From positions 62,001 to 126,000 of the forward strand of contig VCMS01000132.1 in assembly GCA_022539475.1 (NCBI GenBank): a stretch of DNA of 64,000 nucleotides, read 5' to 3'. Position 1 is the first letter of the stretch, and the number at the start of each line of letters is the position of its first letter. This stretch comes from Gracilaria domingensis. Its lineage: Eukaryota > Rhodophyta > Florideophyceae > Gracilariales > Gracilariaceae. Under the pieces are notes generated by a model. The model had not been told where the DNA came from. It was given only the letters and a program-made list of their open reading frames with translations, and did no database searches. A program made the position numbers and the translations under genes. Below are positions 12,080 through 23,549 of the stretch, piece after piece.

Positions 12080-12998
12080 TAATTATGTCTAAGTCCGGCC
12101 AACATCCTCATAGCTGAGCGTTGCACTACACATGTGTTGAGCGATAGTGTTTTTGGTGTGGTGCAAACCCACTTGCGGGCAAGCAACAGCCGCGTCGCGG
12201 AAAAGCACCCACAGGGTGTTCCGGTCCTGCTCCCTATAATGGTAGGGACAGTGGCAGAACCCTCCGATAGGGCTGACACGAGTCGAGTGTAAATCCGAGC
12301 TGTCTCGTTCTGGGCGTTCAGTCGGAGGTGGAATGGGGTAGAACCAGCACTAGATCCGGATGATCACGGCGAGCTACAGCGAGTGGAGATATCCAGGCTA
12401 ACGGTGTTGGGCAAAACGAATGATAGACGAGCCGCACAGCAGTGCACTGACTGGCGATATCGGGAATTATTCCCGGACAGTATGGTCCAAACCTTTATAT
12501 CAGGGCAGAGTAGATAGAGCCGTATGACGGAAGTAATAATAGAAAAAGTGCCGTAACGACGGTCTAGGACTCCTCAATTTTAAAGGTGGATAGCGACTCT
12601 AGGGATACGGCGATATAGCCTGATTAGGGAGGAAGAACCCTTCGCACGTGACGAGAAGCTAGAGCAAAAGACCTTCTTGAGGTTTACTTTCCGTAGAGTG
12701 GCGGCAAATGCCGCCACCTATATATGGCACTTAAAAACATCAAGCTAGATTACCCAGCTATCTAGCGCTGGCGGCCAACACTCTACACGTGTGAAACTGT
12801 GGCCGGTTTGCTACGGCGCGCCCAGCATCGGGCCAACTGAGCACACGTGTGCAGAAACACTACCCTTCCTAGGCATATCCCAAAATAGGGCCATTACCAC
12901 AGTAGCCTCTGGTAACATGAAGTGTGGAAGCCGGTTACGGATCAGCAAAATATGAGAAGCACCTAAGAGCATCCCCAACAAGGGCTTTTTGCCCTACA
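12080..12998 (+). repeat. LTR-like repeat, left copy (inverted partner at 63059-63964)
   Basis: The reverse complement of 63059-63964 aligns along this whole segment with many scattered differences, including landmarks such as a CACACGTGTG palindrome and GTAGAGTGTTGGCC (in reverse). Similarity fades just after CCCTACA at 12992-12998, which fits an LTR ending in CA. In the partner, a copia-type gag begins just after the same point. The left boundary is not sharp. No second LTR or target duplication is found here, so it may be a solo LTR or a fragment. It is an old copy. Confidence 0.6.
12698..12725 (+). promoter_or_regulatory. GGCGGC palindrome joined to a TATA box inside the LTR-like repeat
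   Basis: Perfect arms GTGGCGGCA/TGCCGCCAC (12698-12706 and 12709-12717) run straight into TATATAT (12719-12725). The same palindrome-TATA pair survives in the inverted partner (63332-63356) although surrounding bases have diverged, which suggests a core promoter of the parent element. Confidence 0.5.
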
Positions 12999-13058
12999 TC
13001 TCCCCCTTCTCAGGCTGAAACACCGACTTCGTCCGCTCGACACGCCTCGCGATGAGGG

Positions 13059-13067
13059 TATATAAAG
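13059..13067 (+). promoter_or_regulatory. TATA box upstream of the 13157 frame
   Basis: TATATAAAG lies 90 bases before the first ATG of the next frame, a spacing that leaves a leader of about 60 bases. It is outside the region conserved with the right-hand repeat. Confidence 0.45.
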
Positions 13068-13156
13068 ATGTCCCCCAAGACGGGTCTACTGAGAACTGTT
13101 CGGAAGCACGCGCACTACCTGTGACAACAAATCCTTAACTGCTCAATTCACCAACG

Positions 13157-14864
13157 ATGTCTAACAACGAATCCAACAATCCTCACGCTACTCCGTCCTC
13201 GACGGCTCGCATGCAAGTTTCCAACCCGCCGTTTCGGATTGTACCTCTTCCGCAGTCAGTGTCCGCTTCAAAGCCGGGTTCTTCCGGACAAGGTCACGGT
13301 CCAACTCAGGCCCGTCCCACGGCCGTGTGGGACCGGTTCAATGCGGGGACGCCTGCGATGCTAGGTGGATGGCCTACGGCAGCCGCGTTGCATACCGCGA
13401 TCCGCACCGGCACAGTTTCTTTTTCGCCCAGGCTCCCTGGCGTGATGCCGAAGCCGTTCGGCATACAGAGCTCGTCGACTCGTACGCTGTCGACGGTCAA
13501 CTCCCTGGTGGGCTTCCTGCAGACGTTACCCGTTCCTGGGACTGGATCGCCCGCATTGCGGTCTCTCCGAGTTGCCTGTCCGTAGGTCGAATTGAAACGA
13601 GACCGTTCGCTTGCAATTAGATGGCTCATATTGGGTACGCGCGACATTTCTGAGCTCCAAATGAGCATCCGGGGCCAGCACAATACCAGTGTGACATGAC
13701 ACGTTACCGAAATTTCGGCGAGGTCGGCTACAGCGACCTTTTTGCCAATGCGTTGGACGAGATTGACGGATATTCGGACACCGTTCAGCCTCAGCAGAAG
13801 TTGATTCTGTGATCTCGGTCCATCTTTCTTGCCGAGTTCCGATATCTTTGCCGTCCTGCACGGTCTCAGTTCCATGAATGCCTCAGGTTCGAGAGTAAAT
13901 AGCGCTCCCGCTTCGGGGTACTGGGGCCGTACCAATGCACAGAGGTTGAGCGAATCGCTAGACATTCCCATAGTGGGTACTATCTGCCGCTGCCATCGTT
14001 CTGGCCCGCGATCGAAGTCCCGCGAGGGTGCCATGGTGAGCTCCCGCCCTGCCTAACTTATGTAGGATCATACTTCATGAACGATCCGCTTCCCGGCCTT
14101 TGGAGCATCCTGGCGACAGAATGCACAGTCCGCGTTGCGGCTTTCCTCCTCGTGGAAGCTTACGATTCCTACCGGCTATGGTTCATTCCGGAGCTCATCC
14201 CGCAAGCGCTTCGGGCACTGGATCTCTCCAAGATGCTCGGCTCGGTCCGTAATTCGCGAGAAGCTACCGCGATTGTGGTCGTCATTGACCAGATTAACTG
14301 GAAGGAGGTGCCTGCTAGCCAGGATTCCGACGGCTTTCGTAGGCAGTCTGACCGCTCTCCGAGACGGAACGTCAACGCCGATGACTTTTTATGTTTAACA
14401 CATGGATCTGGAAGATAACTAGACCCGCTGAGGCTGCTGGTCGCCGCCGAGAGAAACGACATATCCTGGAAGGGCACTAACATGGGTTGATATACGTCGA
14501 TGATGACGGCGATGACCCTGCCGAGGGAGGATGTTATATGGATGAGGGAAGCCCAGAGAGTGTGGAGGACGAATTAGAGCCCGAAGCAATGGGAGACGAC
14601 GAAGAAGTCGTGGTTGTTGACCCACCCGCAGTAGCGGCTCCCGCTCCGACCGGGCCGTGGGCTCAGGACGGGGCATCCGCCGGGGGCGGCAGTTCCAGTC
14701 TCAATCCGCGAGCGGCGGTCATTCGCAACTTTCTTCAAGGCGTCAGAATGGTCGTCCCTGATACGGTGACGGTCGAGTCGGAACTACAAGCGATAGCGGG
14801 GCAGCGCTTCTTCGAAGCTTCCGATAGTGGGAGCACCCCAGGTGCTGGGCCATACGGGGCGTAA
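13157..14864 (+). pseudogene. Unidentified TATA-driven coding locus, apparently broken
   Basis: Three successive plus-strand stretches look protein-coding. 13157-13585 starts MSNNESNNPHATPSS and is Ser/Pro-rich. A middle part, about 13800-14418, contains aromatic and hydrophobic sequence such as GLWSILATECTVRVAAFLL. 14487-14864 has a very acidic segment (EDELEPEAMGDDEEVVVVD) followed by a Gly/Pro/Ala-rich end. Together they would make a protein of roughly 550 residues. No family is recognised; the plan (disordered N-terminus, compact middle, acidic region) would fit either a Gag-like protein of an LTR element or a host protein. Open frames on the minus strand here (13306-14034) look like shadows. 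The frame changes suggest decay, though introns were not excluded. Confidence 0.35.
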
Positions 14865-15603
14865 TCTCTTTCGGCTGGGAATTCCTGACGGTCTAAGATA
14901 GTCCGTAGTAAACCCCATTGATGAGGGGCAAAACTCCATTGTTAGAGGTAAAGTTCTCCAGCCTTGTTAGCTTGGCTCTTTAATTTTCTTGTCTTCTTGT
15001 TCTCCCCCTTCTCGGTGGGCAGTACCTCGGTCGAGTCTGTCGCGATTGGCCCACCGACTGGGAGTGACAGCAGAAAGCGGCTGTAGCTAGTCTTCTTTTT
15101 CTAGTTTCCAAGCTTCTTCTTCGTAGCATTCTTATCCACTGTAGTGTGGCTTCTGCATATGCAGCAATATTGCCGCTTCTCAGTAGCGTCCGCGGTAGGT
15201 GGTCTAGTCCATTTAAGACGGCTGTGCTCTTAGGCGCGGGGGGTCAACCCACTTGAGCCTTGTCTAGCACAGCCGGTATCGGCGTCCGTGTTCAACAGTG
15301 GTACTGTAGGACCTTAGAGCGAGGCAAGTGCTCGAAAAGCTCGTATGTGTCCTTCTATGAGAGGCAGCCGTACCAAAGGACTCGATAAAATAGCTCTTTA
15401 TCAGAGGCGTAGCCGTGACTAAACAGACGGTCCATAACATACTTCCTATCGAGGGCACGCCGCTCAGTGTGCGGATTGGCTGAGGTGTCGTTGCAAAACG
15501 GGTTCCGTCCTGACGGCAGTGCATTCTGTACGCCAGGTGGTCCTGGTGACGCTGGTGTTGTCCTGATATCCAGACTTCCAGATTTCTGGCTTTTCTCGCC
15601 GTG
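14865..15603. other. Spacer, nothing firm
   Basis: T- and C-rich tracts with short open frames on both strands; no motif recognised. Confidence 0.35.
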
Positions 15604-17021
15604 CTATCGGGCCGTGACTTTACTTCGGTCTTCTCGAACAACGAGCTTCCGGCGCTCCGGCAAGATCTCCCGTCGTGAGGGTGAACGGTTTACATTGAGG
15701 TGCGCCCGCGAGTGGTGCTGTAGCGAACGACGTGGCGGCGTTTCGCCACCCACTGCTGGTGGTGAGGGTTGCGCCGTTGCACGGTTGTGTGCTGCCGATT
15801 CAAATTTGGAATTTCCGTTTTCAACGACCCCGAGCCTTGCAGCAAGCACGTGCCGGGCTAGTGTGCTGTCATCCTCCACTGGAGGCGGATCGCCGGCGAA
15901 GCCAGACACTTGCGCGTTGTGTGCCTGTTTGCAGCGCTGGGCTGCTTCCTACTTACTGTGGTGTATCAGTTGGCCATATCAGTGTTTTCGTCCGTGTTCT
16001 GAACGGCTTCATCCCCTGATGCTTCACTGAAATTTTCCGAAATTGGGTTTGCCGTAACAGCCCGGTCCCTCTCGACCAACTTTCCCCCCGGAATTCTGGC
16101 TTTCTTTGATGCAGTTGCGCTCCCGGTGTGGGGCTCCGACTGCGGCAAACGTGCTCTTCTCGCGTGCGACGCGGCTGGGGTCGTGAATGTGTCACCCCTT
16201 TCCGACGCACCAGTTTCTCGTTGCACAACTGTGGTGAGCTCCTGAGCTTCCTTCTGTGACGGCAATACCGAATTGTTTGCGGGCAGAGCAGCAACTTCAG
16301 CGACGTCACTCTGGCGTTCTTTCGGGTTTTCAGCCTCGCGTTGCACCAACGTAGTGCGCTTCCCGAACGTATTCTGCAATGACTGCTCGTGCGTCGCTCT
16401 TTTCAGGGTCCCCGGCTGTATGTGTTACGCACGGTCGTGTGGAGCAGCGGCCTGCGAGGGCAATTTCGTCGACAACGGCTACGAGACGAGGAGTGACCTG
16501 CCTCCTCCCCTTCCTCAGTTGGAGCGTCGGGGGCGGTGGTCAGTAACCCAGGGGGGGCCAGTATCCGCGTGTGCACAGGACCGGCAGCAGAGACTGACTG
16601 GAGAGATTCCAGCCTAGCCGGCAGATCGGCAAGTCCGCGGTTAGGATGAGGCAGTACCGACGGCTAAGTGCGTGTTCCCGTCTCGATGGCTGTCTCCACA
16701 GTTGATGTAGTAGAATCCGTTGTTTCCGGTTGTGTTTCCTGAGAATCAGGCGTTGACGCAGGCGTGACAGGATCTGGCTAAACGCTCGTGCTCTCCATCG
16801 ACGTCAAGGACAACCGTCGTCTGTGTTGTGCGAAGCGGAATATAGTCTGTTCGCTTTGGAACATAAGCTAGTTTTCGGGCTTTTTGGGGCGCGCGAGGGA
16901 GGTGGCAGAGGCTGGCACTCAAAAATCTAAAACATTTTGGAATATTAAATTCCATCTCGCGCAGTTTAAGGCTTCGGTCTCCTAGTTTTTGTAGAGGTTC
17001 TACTGCGCCGCACCGCCCCAT
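15604..17021 (-). pseudogene. Decayed minus-strand coding region, function unknown
   Basis: Three minus-strand stretches look like remains of coding sequence: 16746-17021 (starts MGRCGAVEPLQKLGDRSLK), 15966-16379 and 15604-15909. The middle one is hydrophilic and contains two related units, TLVQREAENPKERQSD and TVVQRETGASERGD, about 40 residues apart, which hints at an internally repeated, disordered protein. No domain was recognised. The copia element begins about 120 bases upstream of the first ATG, so its own promoter may have been split by that insertion. Opposite-strand frames (15467-16030) are judged shadows. Low confidence that this is one gene. Confidence 0.3.
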
Positions 17022-17143
17022 CCATTTTTTCCGCGACCCTCTCTCAAATCTGCGCTTGTGCTAGTTTGCGTTTCCATTTTCCCGCGAGTTGCGATGCAAA
17101 TCGCAACATATCTCACCTCAGGCATCTCACCATTCCTTCCCAT

Positions 17144-17409
17144 TATAGTAGAAGCATCTGGAAGCTTCTAGATAACAACTGGAAACTGCTACCTTCCAGA
17201 GAGTTCTAGAATATTCTATAGAACATATAAGTAGAAATAACTAATGCGTAATGATAGAAACTCTATAGAAGTCTAGAACACTATAGAACTTTATTGAAAC
17301 AGTATAAAAGAGTAGGGGAGAATTCCAGTTTGACGGAAGATAGAAGTCAAGCCGAGTTTCAGTGATTAAAACCACTTCTTTTTTATCCTAAGCGTTTCTA
17401 CCTACAACA
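17144..17409 (+). repeat. 5' LTR of copia element 1
   Basis: 266 bp, pairs with 21438-21703 and ends CAACA. GTATAAAAGAG near 17302 (17301-17311) is a good TATA box for element transcription. Confidence 0.93.
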
Positions 17410-17411
17410 AA

Positions 17412-17425
17412 GGTTATGGGCCCAG
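17412..17425 (+). other. Primer-binding site for a cleaved initiator tRNA-Met
   Basis: GGTTATGGGCCCAG is the reverse complement of the conserved CTGGGCCCATAACC around the CAT anticodon of eukaryotic initiator tRNA-Met. It lies 2 bases after the LTR. Priming from the internal 5'-half fragment, not the tRNA 3' end, is known for Drosophila copia. Confidence 0.85.
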
Positions 17426-17593
17426 CCCACGTCGAAACCTACAGCCACGCTTAGAAGCCGGCCAACAGTCAGTCTATCCGAACAACGTAAAAGTTCGAAG
17501 TCGAATATAAAAAGAATATTTTTTTTTTCATTCGAAGAACGTTTTAAATCCGAACAACACAGTACCGTACATCCGTTTTATTGAAGTGTGAAA

Positions 17594-20500
17594 ATGAATT
17601 CCGAAGACAGAAATCCTTTCAAAATCGAGAAGTTGAATAGAGATAATTTTTCTCTTGGAAGTTCAGAATGATTAATTATCTAAAAAAGAAGAATTATTGG
17701 GAGGCCGTTTCAGAAGAAGAAAATAATACACAAGCAAATGAAAAGGCTCTTATAGACATTTGTCTGTCAGTCGATGACATTCGAATTGTTTATGTTCAGG
17801 AAGCGGAAACTGGTACAGAAGCATGGCAATCCCTTGCTGAAGTTTATGAAAATAAGGGAATGATCACAAAATGGATGTTGAAGAACGTTTTGTTTCAAAG
17901 AAATTAGGCGAAACTGAGTGCGCCAAAGAACATAAAGAAGAGGTTAAAAAGCTTAAGACAAAATTTCAGAAGCTGGGTGTACAAAAATCGAAAGAAGAAT
18001 ATGTAATGCGATTACTACGAAGTCTTCCAAAATCGTATGAAAGTCTTGTTGTAACACTCGAAAACATTGCAGAAAAGTTTAAGTATCGACGAAATATATG
18101 CTCGAAGTCTTCGAGAGAAATCAAGACAAAATTCAAATACAGACAAGGAAGTCTCAGGAAATTTACTTCAAAGTAAGGCAAAGTTCAAAAGACCAGTATT
18201 CCCTTATAAATGTCACTACTGTCATAAAAAGGGACATAAAATTTCAGAATGCAGGAAAATGAAAACAGATGAACAGAACTCAAGAACATCAACAGAACAA
18301 AACACCAGCACACGAAATTTTTTGATGGCTCGTAGTGAGCTCCCACGTATTTTAGGGACATGGTATATTGATTCGGGAGCATCATTTCACATGACGAACG
18401 ACATAAAGTGGTTCATGAAGGACACTGTTGAAGACCTTGCTCCTGTTAACATCCATCTTGGACATGGGACTACTGTATGTGCCCGAAAAAGGGGAAATAC
18501 TGAAATGACAATATCGCAATAATGAAAAAGGAAAAACACTTTCTATTAGAGATGTTCTATATATTCCTGACATTGCAACAAACTTTTTGTCAGTTGGTCA
18601 AATTGATGCAAGAGGTCATACAATTTCTTTTCAGAATAGAATGTGCAGAATCTTTTCACGTCAAAAAAAGGAAAAGCTTCTAGAAATTAGGAAACAAAAT
18701 TCTACATATTCCTTTGAAGGTTTGAAACTTGAGGAGAACAATTATTCAGCATATTCAGCACCCCTCACTGCCCAAGAGTTATGGCATGCACGTTTGGGGC
18801 ACGCTGGAAAATCTGTTCTTTCACAGATAATTTCGAAGAGGACCGCCTTAGAAATTCCAGAAGAACTCGAACAGAAGGATATAAGTAATTGTCGCGGCTG
18901 TGCGTTGGAAAAATGGTATCACAATCATTTTCTCCCGTTGGAAAATTCCAATCTAACGAGAAATTGCAACCTACTCACACAGATTTATGTTGTCCGATTA
19001 GTGTACGACCAAAAGGAAGAATGTCATATTTTATTAGCTTTACGGATGACTACGCAAGAAAATCGTTCGTATACTTCTTACGGAAAAAGAACGAAACTCT
19101 CGATAAGGTCAAAGAATTTTTGCAACTCGTAGAGAATCAAACAGGACTTTCTGTGAAGAGAATCAGAAGTGACGGAGGCGGTGAATATATTTCCAATGAA
19201 ATGAAAAATTATTTGAAAAAGAAAGGAATAATTCACTAAACTACAGGATCGTACCAACCACAACAGAATGGAGTCGCAGAACGCTTAAATCATACTTTAG
19301 GTGAAAAAGCGCGATGCATGTTATTTTATTAGGATCTATCAAGACAGTTCTGGGCTGAAGCTATACAGACAGGAAGTACTTTAATAAATTTCATGCCAAC
19401 AAAAATTCTTGAGGACAAAAGCCCCTATGAAAAATGGTCTGGACAAAAACCAGATGTATTCCATTTGCGTGTACTTGGATGCAAAGCTTATGTATTTATT
19501 CCAAAGGAAAACAGAAAGAAACTAGACCCTAAATCCAAATTCTACACATTTTTAGGATATGAGGGATCAAACTATCGTTTTATGGACGACTCCACAAAGA
19601 AATTGGTTGTTTCTTCAACCGCAAAATTTCTTGAATCACCTAAGGAAACTTCTATTGATATTGATTATGAATATATTTCTGAAGCCATCGAAGAAAACTG
19701 TGCGAAACCCATGGAAAATACTGAACAGTTTAAAAATTCCTCAGGATAATTCTAATTAGACAGAAGAGCCTCCAAAAGGCCCAATTCGAACTGAAAGAAT
19801 TACAAGACAGCCTACTTGGCTATCCTACGATCATGCAGACTCAGACGAAGATACAACGGCTGGCGCAGTAATGATGATGACGAACGAGGTGGAGCCCCAT
19901 TCTGTCGACGAAGCACTTTCATGGAATGAAAATATTTCTTGGAAAATTGCGATGGAAAAAAAATTTAAATCACTCCATGAAAATGAAACATGGGAGTTTA
20001 TATAGAACAAACCAGAAATGAAACCGTTATCGCTAAAAGGGGTTTTTAAAATTAAGCCACAAACAAAGAACGAAGGCAAAATTTATAAGGCCCGCTTGGT
20101 GTGTCGAGGTTTCCAACAACGTCATGGAATTGATTACTTTGAGACATATGCTCCCATAGTAAGAATGGCCTCATTAAGAACTATGCTTGCCGTCGCATTA
20201 CATAACAAAATGCATATACATCAGATCCATGTTCAAACCGCATTTCTAAACGGAGTCCTCGAAGAAAAAGTTTTTGTAGAACAACTGGAAGGCTTCAAAA
20301 ATTCAGAATACCCTGAACACGTCTGCAAGCTTAAGAAGGCAATGTATGGTTTAAAACAGGCGCCTATGGCATGGTACACAATGATGAGCTCTGTACTTAA
20401 TGACATGAATTTTATGAAGGCACACGGAGATCAAGGAATATTTATTGGAAATATTGACAACTCCAAAGTTTTAATCTCGCCTTATGTCGATGACATTGTG

Positions 20501-21430
20501 GTCGCAAGTGAAGATATGGGGACTCTGGAAATTGTTAAGAGCAAACTCAGTTCCAATTTTGATATGAGGGACTTAGGAAAAATTCGGCACGTTCTTGGAA
20601 TTGAAATTGATTATAATCAAGAACAAGGAAACATGAAATTAAGTCCAAATTCCTACGCATCAACAGTTCTCAAGAGATTTGTTATAGAGGAAAGTCGGAG
20701 TATAAATACTCCAGTTGAAGCAAACAGAACATTCTTCAAATGTGATACGGAGGACGAAATACGTACTGTTCCATACAGGGAATTAATTGGATAGGTCATG
20801 TATTTAATGCTGGGACACGCCCGGATTTGGCGTACGCAGTAGTAATTTTGAGTCAAAATTCGGAATTCCATAGTTTGGAGCATTGGAAGGCCTGCAAAAG
20901 AGTACTAAGGTAGATTCAAGGAACTAGAAATATTTGCTTACAAGAAGTCGGAAAACTCAACACTAGATGTCTACAGTGATTCTAGTCGGGGAAATACAGA
21001 AAACAGAAAATCAGTATCTGGATTTGCAGCATTTTACGGAAACTGTTTGGTGTCGTGGTCCAGTCGAAAGCAAAATTGTGTAGCACTTTCATCTACCAAA
21101 GCAGAGTTAATTGCTCTCACCGAAGCCGTGAAGGAAGTAAAATGGCTCAAGAAATTATTGGATGACTTCTCATGAGATATTGATTTTATACAACTGTTTG
21201 TGGATAATCAATCAACCATTGATATTGCCAAAATAAAAGGAAGTCACGGAAAATCTATGCATGTTGCTATCCGATATTTTTATATTCAAGAACGCTTGGA
21301 AAATGGTGAAGTGGAACTCAGGTACTGTTCCACCGACCAAATGACAGCTGATATATTCACAACGTCGCTACAGAAAATTAAGCACTATCGCTTTATAAAA
21401 AACTTAGGACTTCAGCAGATATCAAGTTGA
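17594..21430 (+). pseudogene. gag-pol region of copia element 1 (fossil)
   Basis: Starts MNSEDRNPFKIEKLNRDNF, a Gag N-terminus. Then come a zinc knuckle (CHYCHKKGHKISEC near 18210), protease (WYIDSGASFHM near 18362), the HARLGHAGKS pre-integrase box near 18790, an integrase core with SDGGGEYIS near 19170, the reverse transcriptase active site YVDDIVVA near 20485, and RNase H (DNQSTIDIA near 21203). Integrase before reverse transcriptase defines copia. Broken at many points. Confidence 0.9.
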
Positions 21431-21437
21431 GGGAGGG

Positions 21438-21703
21438 TGTAGTAGAAGCACCTGGAAGCTTCTAGATAACAACTGGAAACTGCTACCTTCCAGAGAGTTC
21501 TAGAATATTCCATAGAACATATAAGTAGAAATAATTAATGCGTAATGATAGAAACTCTATAGAAGTCTAGACCACTATAGAACTTTATTGAAACAGTATA
21601 AAAGAGTAGAAGAGAACTCCAGTTTGACGGAAGATAGAAGTCAAGCCGAGTCTCAGTGATTAAAACCACTTCTTCTTTATCCTAAGCGTTTCTACCTACA
21701 ACA
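21438..21703 (+). repeat. 3' LTR of copia element 1
   Basis: Begins TGTAGTAG straight after the purine tract TTGAGGGAGGG (21427-21437) and ends CAACA before the CCCAT target duplicate. Confidence 0.94.
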
Positions 21704-21790
21704 CCCATTCCCCACTGTTCTCACTCTTCACCCATTTTTGGCGCATCACACGTTCGGATCTTCTGTCTCCGTCTCTCTAAACATCATTTT

Positions 21791-22790
21791 CTAGAAGTCA
21801 GGCGGGCAATTATCCCCATTCTCGTACACCCGCCTTGCCCCAAGACGGCTTCCCATGCCCCCTATTCTTCTCTCCTCCTGTCCCGTTAGAATTGACTCCG
21901 CTGTCCGCGCTGCCTCCACCGCACTCTTAAACCCAGTGAAAACCAGAGCCCCGACTGCCTCCAGCGGCACCTCATCCACCATCTTCCTCACCTCATTACG
22001 CCTCTTCTTCAGACGGCTCTTCCCATCCCCCACCCCACCACCCTTTGTCTTCGGTGTCACAGGGGACCCCTTTTGTACCGCTACCCTTCCCGTACCTCCC
22101 TTCTCGGTCTTTCCGTCCACGCCTCCGTTCACCGTCTTCTCTTCCACCAATCTTTGCCTCTTTCCCACCTCCTTCACCTCCTTCACCTCCTTCTCCAGCA
22201 CGTCCAACCACTCGTCTAGAACCCTATTTTCCTCCCACAACTCTCCAACCTCCCCTCCCGCACACACACTCCATTATCCGATACACATGATTCCTCAGCT
22301 CCACTTCTAATACCGAGAACGAATTCCGCAGGCTCGAAATTGCCTCAACCGAAACACCACTACCACCCCCACTCAGCACCACACCGCCCATTTCCGTCAC
22401 AATCTTCATATTGCAATCGTCCAGTCGCTCCTTCATCACAAATCCCAACATCCACACCCTCGCCTTCATCTCCCCCACAAACCGCATCTCCCTGTCACCC
22501 TCTCCGACCCCACTCTCCATCTCGTTTCTAATCTCCAACTAACATAGATGCACCGCCCTCCTCCTCTCCATTGCAATGCCTTCTACCTCCAGTCAAATCC
22601 GCTTCTCCACCCCATCACTATCCCCTTTCCTCGACTCACGCTTCTTTTCTTCATCGGCCACGCCCTTCGTCTGCGAAATCCGACCAGCCGCCGAAATCAC
22701 GTCCTCTTCCCGCCTTGGTGACGTCGTCGGCGATATTTCCTTCTCCTCCAATAGCGCCAACAGCTTCTAATACTTCACGCATCCGTTCGA
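21791..22790 (-). pseudogene. Decayed coiled-coil protein gene, family unknown
   Basis: Minus-strand frames at about 22790-22540, 22538-22224 and 22267-21791 read as one hydrophilic protein of about 330 residues. Heptad-like sequence such as ENRVLDEWLDVLEKEVKEV and SLRNSFSVLEVELRNHVYR predicts coiled coil. Lysine/glutamate/glycine-rich linkers (KTEKGGTGRVAVQKGS) and a basic cluster (RLKKRRNEVRK) follow. There are stops at about 22540 and 22590 and a frame change near 22260, so it is a pseudogene. The nearest neighbour downstream is the copia 3' LTR, 83 bases away, so the insertion spared the frame. The pyrimidine-rich plus strand gives opposite open frames (21855-22310), judged shadows. No function can be assigned. 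Confidence 0.45.
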
Positions 22791-22949
22791 CATCTTCAGA
22801 AGAGAAAGCACTAGATGGATCGATATTTTCGCTGCGATACAGTGCAATCCAGATAAGCTATGCTGTCCACCCCCACTTTCCAAGCGAATGGGCTATATCC
22901 AGCACCATGATTGTCTCTGTTTCTCTCATCCTATCCCAGGGAAACACTT

Positions 22950-23310
22950 CGATACCCGCTTGATATTCCTTAGATATGCTTTGGATATCCGAATGATTTC
23001 TCGGATATCCATCTGATTTCCGACGTTGGATATACGGCCGATGTACATAAGATACACTACAATGTTCACAATATCCATACCATTGATATTCGTCTGATTT
23101 CTGGATGTCCGAATGATGTCCGAGCAATTCCAAGAGAAGCAACTTTGGTTTTCGAAATCATTCGTCATGTCTACTGTTATATCTTTCAAAGTAGTTCATG
23201 CATGTCTCAAGGGCATCAAAAGAGTATCATTTCGTACATCATCTGTCATATCTACTGGATGTCACAGGGATATCATGGATATACGTAAGACATCCAGATG
23301 ATATCCAAAA
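22950..23310. repeat. Degenerate GATATC-rich repeat tract
   Basis: About 360 bases built from variants of GGATATCCGAATGATTTC and its near-complement, for example at 22989-23001, 23009-23027, 23099-23120 and 23255-23310. GATAT and ATATC recur at irregular spacing on both strands. Because the unit is close to a palindrome, neighbouring copies can pair. It looks like an old minisatellite. Confidence 0.6.
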
Positions 23311-23549
23311 GACATACGGATTTCTAATCTATGGGGTATCATTTGAGCATCTGTATACTTCTCTGGGTATTTCCCACCAAAACATCTACTGTAAACCTCC
23401 GCACCTTTCTCCTAAGCGCCGCCACCCTGTCTCTTCGTTCGTGCTCACATAGTCCTCACCCACCTCGCCTCGACCGGCTATATTTTTCTCTTCCGCCATA
23501 AACTCACTCGGTGGTTATGGCAAAACAGGAAGATATGGCCAGTGGAAGC

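Larger units (their letters stand above)
17144..21703 (+). mobile_element. Ty1/copia LTR retrotransposon (fossil, broken), half-tRNA primed
   Basis: A 4.56-kb element with two 266-bp LTRs, flanked on both sides by the 5-bp duplication CCCAT (17139-17143 and 21704-21708). The order is gag, protease, integrase, reverse transcriptase, RNase H, the Ty1/copia order. The primer site just inside the 5' LTR (17412-17425, GGTTATGGGCCCAG) is complementary to the anticodon region of initiator tRNA-Met, as in Drosophila copia and related GalEa-type elements. The LTRs differ at about ten positions by eye, so age is moderate. It is broken, with many interruptions. The coding DNA is clearly A-rich. Confidence 0.95.

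Noticed and set aside
12967-12985. TAA plus GAGCATCCCCAACAAGGG as a Harbinger-type inverted repeat end
   Set aside because: It resembles the end at 56180-56196, but similarity with the right-hand LTR copy continues across it (63070-63095), so it is internal to the repeat; no matching opposite end was found.
13306-14034. 242-codon minus-strand open frame
   Set aside because: It lies opposite plus-strand frames that look more protein-like and follow a TATA box; its own composition shows no domain. Judged a shadow.
15467-16030. 187-codon plus-strand open frame
   Set aside because: Cys/Ser/Arg-rich with no motif, opposite hydrophilic minus-strand frames; likely a shadow.
21855-22310. Ser/Pro/Thr-rich plus-strand frame
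   Set aside because: Its composition is explained by the pyrimidine-rich complement of the lysine/glutamate-rich coiled-coil frame on the minus strand.
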